A DNA stretch of 64,000 bases. Source: Pelagibacterales bacterium SAG-MED49. Lineage in GTDB: Bacteria; Pseudomonadota; Alphaproteobacteria; Pelagibacterales; Pelagibacteraceae. This document shows, piece after piece, positions 20,152 to 28,987 of the stretch (position 1 is the first letter of the stretch; every line of letters begins with the position of its first letter). The translations under genes and the position numbers were made by a program. The stretch covers positions 58,501-122,500 of the forward strand of contig JACWEQ010000003.1 of NCBI GenBank assembly GCA_014653365.1. Direction: 5' to 3'. The notes under the pieces were generated by a model, which ran no database searches, was not told the DNA's origin, and was given only the letters and a program-made list of their open reading frames with translations.

Positions 20152-20356
20152 AAGTTAAATTTATCTCATTATAAGTAGAGATAAAACTAAAAATGGAATA
20201 ACAAAATAAATATACAAGCAATCATTGATAAATTTTGTAGGAAGTTGACTTTTATTTGGGGCGTTAGAGGTACACACTTCTTCACACTACCTCACACTAG
20301 TTACAGGGATAATTAAAAATAAATCACCTAAAGACTCATCATTTCAAATAACAAAT

Positions 20357-20379
20357 TAGTCCCCAAACTAGAACATTTT
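20357..20379 (+). repeat. Direct repeat A, left copy
   Basis: TAGTCCCCAAACTAGAACATTTT, identical to 22230..22252. Confidence 0.95.
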
Positions 20380-20410
20380 AAGATAAAACAAATCAATGAA
20401 TTTATAAAAT

Positions 20411-22183
20411 TTATATATCTATTTTTGGTAATCTCGACATAATTACTTTGTCTAATTTTTCGAGAACTTTTGAACTAATTGTAAGATCTCTGATAGGAGC
20501 ATTCTTATATTGATCTTTTTCAACTTCTAAATGATAAAGATTTATTATTTTATCTACAATTTTTTCAAATAGTGGCTTAGTTAATTTTTCAAGATATTCT
20601 TCATTATCAACTAGTTTTTTTACATTTATTTTACTTCCATTTTTTTCTAGCTCTTTCATTACTCTTCTATAAAAATGCAAAAAATGATATCTAAACCTTT
20701 TTAAAAATCTATTATCTTCATTAGACTCTGCTTCTTTTGAACATTTGTCTAAAATATCCTCATAAAATACAACTGGCAGTAAAAAAGAGGATATAAATTG
20801 ATTATCTGAGATTATATCCTCTATAGAATTATTAATACCAAAACTTTTTTTGTAGAGACCATTTTCTCCAACTTTCCATAAGTCTTTTGATTTTGAAATC
20901 GGTGTACAAGGTTCTTCCAAGAAGGAATATCTTATTTTAGCCAAATCCTCTAATTTTAGATTATATGTACCTTTTCTTAAAAGTTTATCTCCTCTTTTTC
21001 TAATATAATTTATTTGACCAAGAATTTTAAAATCAACTGTCTTAAATTTATTTAATAAATCTAGTTGAATTTTGTCGTTTGACCTAAAATCAGATAATGT
21101 AATTTTATTTTGTGTATTGTTGTATCTTATTATTTTTTCATTAATACCTTTTTCAGTACCCACTGCTTGGGTTTCTGTAATTCTCAATAAAATTTCAAGT
21201 TTTGGATTGTCATCAATTGCCCTTAAAGCCCCAACAGTTTGAGCGCCATTAATAATTTGAAATTTTTTTGCTTTAATTCGGTTTCCTTTTATTTCTAAAT
21301 CCGTACAAACAGCAGATATTCCATTATTATAATAAAAAAAATTCTCCGGTTCGTCCTCTGCAGTTTTAACAATATCTTTGTTAATTCCTTTTTCTCCCAA
21401 GTAAGTTCTAATATTATAGGCAAATAAACTATCCTTATACTGTCTCAATAAGTCTTCAACAGCATTAGCTTTAAGTGCTGTAACAACAGTAAGTTTTGGA
21501 TCTCTCTTAATAAACATTTGATCTTTTGGAATTGAAAATTCAACTTCATCAGGAATTTTTGCTTCTACACTTTGAGCTTGTGATACTAAATCTTTAAATT
21601 CTGAAAAATCATATAATATACAATCAATTGGTAAATCTTGTTTTTCATATCTTTTATTAGCTTTATCAACTGCAGTTTTTACTCTTTCAGAAGCTGTGCC
21701 TGTAGAAATAAAAATATATTTAAATTGATAGGACTCTTCTTCTATAAGTTTTTTGTAATCTCTTAAATATTCAACTGCTATTTTGTTTCCAAACTTTTTT
21801 ACCCATTTTCTATCGATTAAATTTTCATGATTGCCAAAGAAATTAGTTACCTTTGCCTCATCTACATTTGCACTTTTGCTTTTTTTTGATGTGCCAGTAA
21901 ATTCGCTTTGAATTAGATAAATAACTTTATCATCATTATCTTCTAGGTATATATCTATATTTAAGTCTTTGCTTTCTCCTAGTAATGAATCATGCGGATC
22001 TGTTTCGATATACCTATTATTTTCCTTGTATAGCCTTGCTATCCATATATTAAATGCTCTACTTCTCTCTTTTTGATTATCAATATTTAATCTATTCTCA
22101 TTACAAATTTTTTGAACCTGTTCCCTTAAATATTCTTGAAACTCTTTAACTGAAAATCCTTGTGACATATTAAATTTAATCAA
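20411..22183 (-). CDS. AIPR-family protein (abortive phage infection-like), standalone
   Basis: LFAYNIRTYLGEKGINKDI...EPENFFYYNNGISAVCTDLEIKGNRIKAKKFQIINGAQTVGAL; N-terminal D-IDIYLEDNDDKVIYLIQSEF restriction-like segment. Confidence 0.88.
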   Translation of the reverse strand: MIKFNMSQGFSVKEFQEYLREQVQKICNENRLNIDNQKERSRAFNIWIARLYKENNRYIETDPHDSLLGESKDLNIDIYLEDNDDKVIYLIQSEFTGTSKKSKSANVDEAKVTNFFGNHENLIDRKWVKKFGNKIAVEYLRDYKKLIEEESYQFKYIFISTGTASERVKTAVDKANKRYEKQDLPIDCILYDFSEFKDLVSQAQSVEAKIPDEVEFSIPKDQMFIKRDPKLTVVTALKANAVEDLLRQYKDSLFAYNIRTYLGEKGINKDIVKTAEDEPENFFYYNNGISAVCTDLEIKGNRIKAKKFQIINGAQTVGALRAIDDNPKLEILLRITETQAVGTEKGINEKIIRYNNTQNKITLSDFRSNDKIQLDLLNKFKTVDFKILGQINYIRKRGDKLLRKGTYNLKLEDLAKIRYSFLEEPCTPISKSKDLWKVGENGLYKKSFGINNSIEDIISDNQFISSFLLPVVFYEDILDKCSKEAESNEDNRFLKRFRYHFLHFYRRVMKELEKNGSKINVKKLVDNEEYLEKLTKPLFEKIVDKIINLYHLEVEKDQYKNAPIRDLTISSKVLEKLDKVIMSRLPKIDI

Positions 22184-22229
22184 AGATTATGTCCTCTTTC
22201 AAGTCGTAAACCTAAAATTAGGTGTATAC

Positions 22230-22252
22230 TAGTCCCCAAACTAGAACATTTT
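22230..22252 (+). repeat. Direct repeat A, right copy
   Basis: TAGTCCCCAAACTAGAACATTTT, identical to 20357..20379. Confidence 0.95.
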
Positions 22253-22391
22253 GATATAAATCAAGGTTTTAAAGGTATGAACAAAGAAAACGCAAGTAAA
22301 CTGTGTAAAATGATACAGGAAGCCGGCGATTATTTGGGTGGCCAGAGGTTCACAGTGTAATTGTGAATAAATATTAGTTATAACTATCAAT

Positions 22392-23489
22392 ATGGAAATT
22401 GTTTTACTAATAATTTTAATTTTGCTAACTGGAATAGCTTCAGCAATTCTTTATCTAAATCTAAAATCTAAACCTAAAGATGATAATGAAAATAAGGAAG
22501 CTGAGGAGATTGCGAACTTAAAGAATGAAATACAAAATTTAAAAGACACTCTTAATAATACTATTAATACGTCCCTTGGTTCAATGTCGACTTCATTTAA
22601 TAATTTATCTACTGGGGTCACTAAAGACATGACTGAAGCATTAACTAAAGTAGATGAAAAAGTTGGAAATTTTAACCAACAAGTTCAAATATTAAATAGA
22701 AGCCAAGAGGGAATAACTAAAATTTTAGCTGGGGTTAAAAAGTATGGAACACTTGCCGAGTTTAGTTTGGATGCATTAATTAAAGACTTATTACCTGCTT
22801 CTCAATTCATGACTAACGTTAAGATGAAGGAAGATACTAGTGAAAATGTTGAATTTGCAATTAAGCTTCAAGGTGATGTTCTAGTTCCCGTAGATAGTCA
22901 TTTTCCAGTTGAAAAATTTAAAGCAATTACCGATGGTCATGACGCGCAAGATAAAAGGGCTGTTGCAGATGCTAGAACAAAATTAGCTACAGCTTTCAAA
23001 GCAAAAGCTAAAAGTGTTAATGAAAAATATATCGTTCCACCAAAAACTACAGATTTTGCAATTGTTTATGCGCCAACTGAAAGTTTATATAAGGAGTTAA
23101 CTGAATACCAAGATCCAAGCACTAAAGAATTGTTAACACAAGAACTAATGAAAAAACACAAAGTTGTAATTTGTGGGCCAAACACTCTTTCAGCTTACTT
23201 GCAATCTCTTCACATGGGGTTTCAATCTTTAAAAGTTCAAAAAGGTGCTACAGAAATTTATAATCATTTAAAAACAATAACCTCAAGATTTGGAAAACAT
23301 TTTGAAAACATAGTTTCTTTGAGAAAGAAGCTAGAAGAAGCAATGAGTGTAGTTGATAAGTTTGGAACCGACGCAAGATCAATTACTAGAACTCTTGAAA
23401 GTATTAAAGATCCTGAACAACTTGAAAAAGCTGTCCAAACAGAAAATGTTGAAAAATTTGTTGAGCGTTCAAAACAAGTAAAAAATTAA
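22392..23489 (+). CDS. rmuC: DNA recombination protein RmuC
   Basis: N-terminal TM and coiled coil, then VPVDSHFPVEKF, VICGPNTLSAYLQSLHMGFQSLK. Confidence 0.92.
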   Translation: MEIVLLIILILLTGIASAILYLNLKSKPKDDNENKEAEEIANLKNEIQNLKDTLNNTINTSLGSMSTSFNNLSTGVTKDMTEALTKVDEKVGNFNQQVQILNRSQEGITKILAGVKKYGTLAEFSLDALIKDLLPASQFMTNVKMKEDTSENVEFAIKLQGDVLVPVDSHFPVEKFKAITDGHDAQDKRAVADARTKLATAFKAKAKSVNEKYIVPPKTTDFAIVYAPTESLYKELTEYQDPSTKELLTQELMKKHKVVICGPNTLSAYLQSLHMGFQSLKVQKGATEIYNHLKTITSRFGKHFENIVSLRKKLEEAMSVVDKFGTDARSITRTLESIKDPEQLEKAVQTENVEKFVERSKQVKN

Positions 23490-23526
23490 TTTCTTTTTTT
23501 CTTCAATAACGAATATAAGAAATCTC

Positions 23527-24213
23527 ATGCAGTGGAATAATAAATTTATCTATCCAAAATCGACAAGATCAATTGTAGATGGATCAAGGCATTATTCTGT
23601 AAATGAAGAACGATTGCCATCGGTTACAACAATATTAAAAGCAACTGAATCTGAGGAAAAAAAAGCTTCTCTTCAAGCCTGGAAACAAAGAGTTGGTCAA
23701 AAACAGGCAGAAATTATTACTCGTGAAGCAAGCAGTAGAGGTAGCTCAATGCATGAATACTTAGAAAAATTTTTACTTGGAAAATTAAACTTAGATTTAT
23801 TGGGAGACAATACTAGAGAGCGAATGATGGCAGACCAGATTATTGAAAATGGACTAAGAAATAAGTTAAATGAAATCTGGGGATGCGAAGTAACATTGTA
23901 TTATCCTGGAAAATACGCGGGAGCTGCAGACTGTGTGGGTATCTATGAAGATAAAGAGACGATTATTGATTTTAAACAAAGTAATAAGCCTAAGAAAGAT
24001 GAATGGATTGATGATTACTATTTGCAGTGTGCAGCTTACGCTTTAGCGCACAACACTGTGCATGGCTCAAATATCACTCAAGCTGTTATTTTGTTGTGTA
24101 CAAAAGACAATATGTTTCAGAGATTTTTAATAGATGGTGATAGATTGAAAGAATATCAAAATAAATTTTTAGAAAAAGTTGAACAATTTTACGCACAAAG
24201 GAGAGCAAATTGA
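23527..24213 (+). CDS. PD-(D/E)XK nuclease-superfamily protein (MGME1/Cas4-like exonuclease)
   Basis: RLPSVTTILKAT, RGSSMHEYLEKFLLG, YAGAADCVGIYEDKETIIDFKQSNKPK, YYLQCAAYALAHN. Confidence 0.8.
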   Translation: MQWNNKFIYPKSTRSIVDGSRHYSVNEERLPSVTTILKATESEEKKASLQAWKQRVGQKQAEIITREASSRGSSMHEYLEKFLLGKLNLDLLGDNTRERMMADQIIENGLRNKLNEIWGCEVTLYYPGKYAGAADCVGIYEDKETIIDFKQSNKPKKDEWIDDYYLQCAAYALAHNTVHGSNITQAVILLCTKDNMFQRFLIDGDRLKEYQNKFLEKVEQFYAQRRAN

Positions 24214-25658
24214 ATTACGTAGTATGGGATATTGAAACAGATTCCGCTCAAACAGATTGGGCAACTATTATTGAAATTGGTGGGATTTTACTTGATGAAA
24301 ACTTTAAAGAAAAAGAACGTTTTCAAGCAAGGTGCAGGCTGCCTCAAGATAGAGTTCCAAGCGCTACTGCCCTTTGCATTAATAAATCAAATGTAGATTT
24401 ATTAACTAAAGGTAATTTAAGTCATTATGAAATGTTAACTCAGGTTGAACAAAAATTTAGAGAATGGTCGCCAGCTACTTTTTTAGGTTATTCAAGTATC
24501 AACTTTGATGATGAAGTAATTAGAAAAGAATTTTTTAAATCTCTAAGAAAACCATATTTAACTAATACTGACGGAAATGTAAGGCATGATGCATTAAATA
24601 TTGTCAGAGCAGCATTTGCAATCGATGATGATGTTTTAAAAACAGAGTTAAATCCTAAAGGAAATAAATCAATGAAGCTAGAGTCTTTAGCAAGATTAAA
24701 TGGGTTTGAATCTGCTGGTGCTCACTCTGCATTATTTGATACTGAACTTACTGTTAAGGTTTTAGATTTAATTAAACAAAAACAGCCAACTCTTTGGCAA
24801 GAATATTTTAAAACAAGTAGCAAGGTGATTGTTGAAAACTTGATTAAGCAAGAAAAAATATTTACTCTAAATGAATACTTTTATGGAACAAGTCGTCTGT
24901 ATTTGTGTGCTCCACTTCATCCAAATGCTTGCACGCACCCAATTTATAATTGGGGTCAAGCAATAGATCTTAGAGTTGATGTAGAAGCTATTCAGAAGTT
25001 AAATTATGAAGACTTAAAAAAAGAGATGAAAAAATCTCCAAAATTTTTAAGAACTATTAGATCAAATAAAGCTCCAATAATTTTAGACCAAAGTTTTGGA
25101 ATGAAGGTTGAACCCTATAGTAAATTAGATCCAAACTTGATTAAAAAAAGAGCTGAGTTAGTTAAAACTAACGAAAAGTTTTCTCAGGATATTTGTAATA
25201 TTTTAAGAGAAGCTGCTGAGGAAAAAATGGAAACCTCCTCTCAAGAAGATATAGAACCAGAAGAGTCGATCTATTCTGGAGGAATGGATTATTTAAAAAA
25301 AGATGGATTACTTTTCCAAAAATTTCATCAAGAAGACTGGAAAGGCAAATTTGCAATGATAGATAAATTTAAAGATGAAAGGATGGTAACATTTGCTCAT
25401 AGCCTCATATTTAATGAGGCACCTGAAATTTTACCAAAAGAAGTTCACAAAAAAATTAAACGACGAATAGCTTCAAGAATATTGAGTACTAATAAGGAGA
25501 AATGGTGGACAGTTTCTGCTTTTTACTCTGAATGTGATGAGATTAGAGAAAATGAAGATAAAATGTTTTCATTTAAAACTGTCGATGAAAAGCTTAAATT
25601 TTTAGATGGAATTAATGAATATGTAATGAATCTAGAGCAAAAGTATTCAGACGCATAA
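24210..25658 (+). CDS. sbcB: Exodeoxyribonuclease I (TTG start)
   Basis: WDIETDS DEDD motif, LGYSSINFDDEVIRKEFFKSLRKPY, MKLESLARLNGFESAGAHSALFDTELT. Confidence 0.9.
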   Translation: MNYVVWDIETDSAQTDWATIIEIGGILLDENFKEKERFQARCRLPQDRVPSATALCINKSNVDLLTKGNLSHYEMLTQVEQKFREWSPATFLGYSSINFDDEVIRKEFFKSLRKPYLTNTDGNVRHDALNIVRAAFAIDDDVLKTELNPKGNKSMKLESLARLNGFESAGAHSALFDTELTVKVLDLIKQKQPTLWQEYFKTSSKVIVENLIKQEKIFTLNEYFYGTSRLYLCAPLHPNACTHPIYNWGQAIDLRVDVEAIQKLNYEDLKKEMKKSPKFLRTIRSNKAPIILDQSFGMKVEPYSKLDPNLIKKRAELVKTNEKFSQDICNILREAAEEKMETSSQEDIEPEESIYSGGMDYLKKDGLLFQKFHQEDWKGKFAMIDKFKDERMVTFAHSLIFNEAPEILPKEVHKKIKRRIASRILSTNKEKWWTVSAFYSECDEIRENEDKMFSFKTVDEKLKFLDGINEYVMNLEQKYSDA

Positions 25659-25724
25659 TTTAATAAATCAAAAAAACCTATTTTTGCCCATTGAATAATC
25701 AATTGAATCAATTATATCAGTATT

Positions 25725-26042
25725 ATGCTTAATGATTTTAAAGACGAAGATTTTGATAGTAAAATTAAAAACGAAGATATTTCAGTAATCCAGTTCTCAG
25801 CTGCTTGGTGTGGACCATGTAAAGCTCTTGTGCCGGTAATGACTAAGCTTTCAGATGAATATAAAGATAAAGCTGGTTTCTATTACGCAGACATCGAAGA
25901 TGGTGGAATTAATACTGGAAGTGCTGCAGGAATTAGAGGTGTACCGACTGTTATCATCTACAAAAAAGGTGTTGAAGTAGATAGAAAAGTTGGTGGAGTT
26001 CCTGAAAGCCACATGAAAGAATTTTTAGATAAAAATATCTAA
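25725..26042 (+). CDS. trxA: Thioredoxin
   Basis: WCGPCKALVPVM, RGVPTVIIYKKG. Confidence 0.9.
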   Translation: MLNDFKDEDFDSKIKNEDISVIQFSAAWCGPCKALVPVMTKLSDEYKDKAGFYYADIEDGGINTGSAAGIRGVPTVIIYKKGVEVDRKVGGVPESHMKEFLDKNI

Positions 26043-27307
26043 TTTAAATTCAATACTTCCCCAGCGAGATATAAAGATCCAGTAATTAGGATAATATCGT
26101 TTTCCTTGACCGGAATTGACCTGATAGCGTCCTGTATACTTTCTTGGTAATCGATATTTTTGAAGCTATTTAGCTTATCTTTAAGCTCTTTTCCTTTAAT
26201 GGAGTTTGGTTGATTTGGGATATCTATAGTGGTCAAGGTTTTAACATCTTTAAAGTAACTCATGTATTCATTATGATCTTTATTAGCCATCATTCCTAGG
26301 ATGATGTGCTTATTGCAATTTAAACTTTCTAAATATTCATTTAATACTTTTGCCCCTAAAGGATTATGTGAGCCATCAACAAAAAGTTGATGATCTTTTG
26401 CAAGCTCTTTAAGTTTACCTGATTTAATTTCCTGTAATCTTGCAATACTGTTTATTTTTGTAATTCCTTGTTTGATATGTTCATCTTTTAAATCAAAATC
26501 TTTTATGGTTCTTAATGTTGCAATAGCAGTTGAGATATTTTCTAATTGAAATTGACCATTAACATTAGGCATTGGCAATTTTATTCCACCTAATTGATCC
26601 TCATAATAAAAGAAATCATTTTCTTTCATTGTAAAACTATAATTTTCATTATGAAAAAACTTTTTTGAACTATTATTTGAGATTGTTTTTCTAATACTAT
26701 CTGTAATTTCTTTAGAACTTTGTTTTGCAATTATAATATTTGAATTTAAAAGAGTTGAAGTTTTCTCATAAATAATTTTTTCAACTGTTTGTTCATTTTC
26801 AGGTAACCAATCTAAATGATCAAGGCCAATAGAAGTTACAATACTAGCTAGATTCTTTTTAAGGATATTTGTGGCGTCAAACCTATGAAATAAGCCAGTT
26901 TCTATTAAATTTATATTATCTGGATATTGAGAGGCTTTTAAAAAATAAGCTGCAGTTAGTATCTCAAAAAAAGTAATAGGTTCGTTATTATTAGCACTTT
27001 CAATTTCTTCAAACAAACTTGCTAACTCTTCATCATTAAGTTCTTCATTGTTAAAAACAAATCTTTCATTAATACTTTTGATATGTGGACTAGTGTAGAT
27101 ATTACATTTGATATTTGCCTCTTTTAAAAAAGCAAACATTGCTTGGATAGTTGAATATTTTCCGTTGGTTCCAACAATTGAAATTACTTTAAGTTTATCT
27201 TGAGGGTTTCCTAATTTTTGACAGAGATTTTGAATACGATCTAAACTTAGATCTATTTCTTTAGGATGCAGCTCTTGTAAGCGACTGACTATCTTCTGAA
27301 GTTTCAT
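26039..27307 (-). CDS. folC: Folylpolyglutamate/dihydrofolate synthase
   Basis: IVGTNGKYSTI, TSPHI, SIGLDHLDWLP, DGSHNPLGAKVL; follows accD. Confidence 0.93.
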   Translation of the reverse strand: MKLQKIVSRLQELHPKEIDLSLDRIQNLCQKLGNPQDKLKVISIVGTNGKYSTIQAMFAFLKEANIKCNIYTSPHIKSINERFVFNNEELNDEELASLFEEIESANNNEPITFFEILTAAYFLKASQYPDNINLIETGLFHRFDATNILKKNLASIVTSIGLDHLDWLPENEQTVEKIIYEKTSTLLNSNIIIAKQSSKEITDSIRKTISNNSSKKFFHNENYSFTMKENDFFYYEDQLGGIKLPMPNVNGQFQLENISTAIATLRTIKDFDLKDEHIKQGITKINSIARLQEIKSGKLKELAKDHQLFVDGSHNPLGAKVLNEYLESLNCNKHIILGMMANKDHNEYMSYFKDVKTLTTIDIPNQPNSIKGKELKDKLNSFKNIDYQESIQDAIRSIPVKENDIILITGSLYLAGEVLNLN

Positions 27308-28190
27308 TTTGCTCAGAACTTATAACAGAATTTTGCTTTAACAATATTGATAATAAAGTTCCTATTTTTGACGCTAGATCTTTACGTTCAACAATTAAAT
27401 CAACAAAACCTGTTTTTTCAACATATTCACTTTTCTGAAATCCTTCAGGTAATTCCTCTTTAACTGTTCCTTGAATAACTCTAGCACCTGCAAAAGCTAT
27501 TAATGCACCCGGTTCAGCGATATGAATATCACCAAGCATTGCATAAGATGCTGTAATACCACCTGCTGTTGGATCCGTAATGCATACTAAATAAGGTAAA
27601 CCATTTTTCTTTAATTCATTGATAGCAAGTGTTGTTCTAGTCATTTGAGATAGAGATATTAAACTTTCCATCATTCTCATTCCTCCACCAGCACTGATAC
27701 ACAAAAAAGGAGTTCGGTTTTCAATTGCATGTTGAATTCCATATAAAAAAGCTTCTCCTTCAGCTGCAGCCATTGAAGCTCCCAGAAAGTCAAAATCGGA
27801 TGCAACCGCTGTGATTTTAATATTATTAATAGTTCCACAAGCAACCATCATTCCACATTCCATACCAGTTTTTTTACGAGCAGCTTTTAATCTATCTTTG
27901 TAAGATTTTGAGTCTGTCCAATTTAAAGGATCATCTTTTGGAATAGGTGTTTTAAATATTTCATAATTATTTTTACCAAATAAGATATCAAATCTTTGAC
28001 TTGGTTTAATTCGATGATGTCTATTACAGTCTGGACATACCCATAAATTATTAGCTAAATCTTTTTTTAGTATTGGCCCTTTACAACATGAAGTCCAATC
28101 ACTTTTAGCTATATCTTCCTTAGAAGCTCTCTCATGAAAAGCAGTTTTGATTTTCTCACCTGCCTTAATTATTTTTGTAATCCAGTTCAT
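27261..28190 (-). CDS. accD: Acetyl-CoA carboxylase carboxyltransferase beta subunit
   Basis: Zn-ribbon CCKGPIL...CPDCNRHHRI, SAGGGMRMMESLISLSQM. Confidence 0.96.
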   Translation of the reverse strand: MNWITKIIKAGEKIKTAFHERASKEDIAKSDWTSCCKGPILKKDLANNLWVCPDCNRHHRIKPSQRFDILFGKNNYEIFKTPIPKDDPLNWTDSKSYKDRLKAARKKTGMECGMMVACGTINNIKITAVASDFDFLGASMAAAEGEAFLYGIQHAIENRTPFLCISAGGGMRMMESLISLSQMTRTTLAINELKKNGLPYLVCITDPTAGGITASYAMLGDIHIAEPGALIAFAGARVIQGTVKEELPEGFQKSEYVEKTGFVDLIVERKDLASKIGTLLSILLKQNSVISSEQNETSEDSQSLTRAAS

Positions 28191-28987
28191 ATAATTTTAT
28201 TTTTCAATCTCTTGACGATATTAGTAACATTTGTGACAGCATTTTGTCTTTTGTTAATTGAATTGGAAATTTCCTTACAAATTGCACTTCCAACAACTAA
28301 TCCATCAGCCTTTTTAAGCGATTTTATTGTTTTTTCAGTAATTCCGAATCCAATTACGACATTCTTAGATTTATTTTGATTTTTTATTTTTCTGTATCTT
28401 TCCAATATTTTTTTAGGTGAAACTTTCAATTTCCCCCCAGTTGTTGAAAGCATACTTATATAATAAATCATATCATGAGAATCCTTGATTATTTTTTTTA
28501 ATCTTATCTTAGATGTGGTTGGGGATACTAATTGAATAAAATTAATTCCTTTTTTTTTACATTTAGCAGCAAAATTTTTGTTTTCTGGATAAGGTAAATC
28601 TACAACAATTAATCCATCGACTTTTGATTTTTTACATTTTTCTAAAAATTTATTTTCATTGTATTGAAAAATCATGTTGTAATAGCCCATTAGAATAATA
28701 GGTTTATCTTTTTTTTTGCTTTTAAAATCTTTAGCTATTGAAAATACGTCATTAATTTTAATTCCATTCTTGATAGCGCGATAAGCACTGGTTTGTATTT
28801 GGCCACCGTCTGCAATAGGTGTGTTATGTGGAAAGCCTAATTCACAAATGTCTGCATAATTAGAAATTGATTTTAATATCTCCAAGGATTTTTTTTTTGT
28901 ATTATCTCCAGCTACCGTGTAAGTGAGTAAAGCTGGTCTATTTTCACTTTTAGCATTTTGAAAAGCCCGATTAATTAAAGAACTCAT
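28187..28987 (-). CDS. trpA: Tryptophan synthase alpha chain
   Basis: ELGFPHNTPIADGGQIQ, VVDLPYPE, IGFGITEK. Confidence 0.95.
   Translation of the reverse strand: MSSLINRAFQNAKSENRPALLTYTVAGDNTKKKSLEILKSISNYADICELGFPHNTPIADGGQIQTSAYRAIKNGIKINDVFSIAKDFKSKKKDKPIILMGYYNMIFQYNENKFLEKCKKSKVDGLIVVDLPYPENKNFAAKCKKKGINFIQLVSPTTSKIRLKKIIKDSHDMIYYISMLSTTGGKLKVSPKKILERYRKIKNQNKSKNVVIGFGITEKTIKSLKKADGLVVGSAICKEISNSINKRQNAVTNVTNIVKRLKNKII

Noticed and set aside
20357-22252. Repeat pair as a CRISPR array or IS terminal repeats
   Set aside because: Only two copies, in direct orientation, with no spacers of uniform size, no cas genes and no transposase.
22277-22360. 27-aa ORF MNKENASKLCKMIQEAGDYLGGQRFTV as a separate gene
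   Set aside because: Too short and possibly just a remnant of the repeat-associated frame; kept only as part of the repeat finding.
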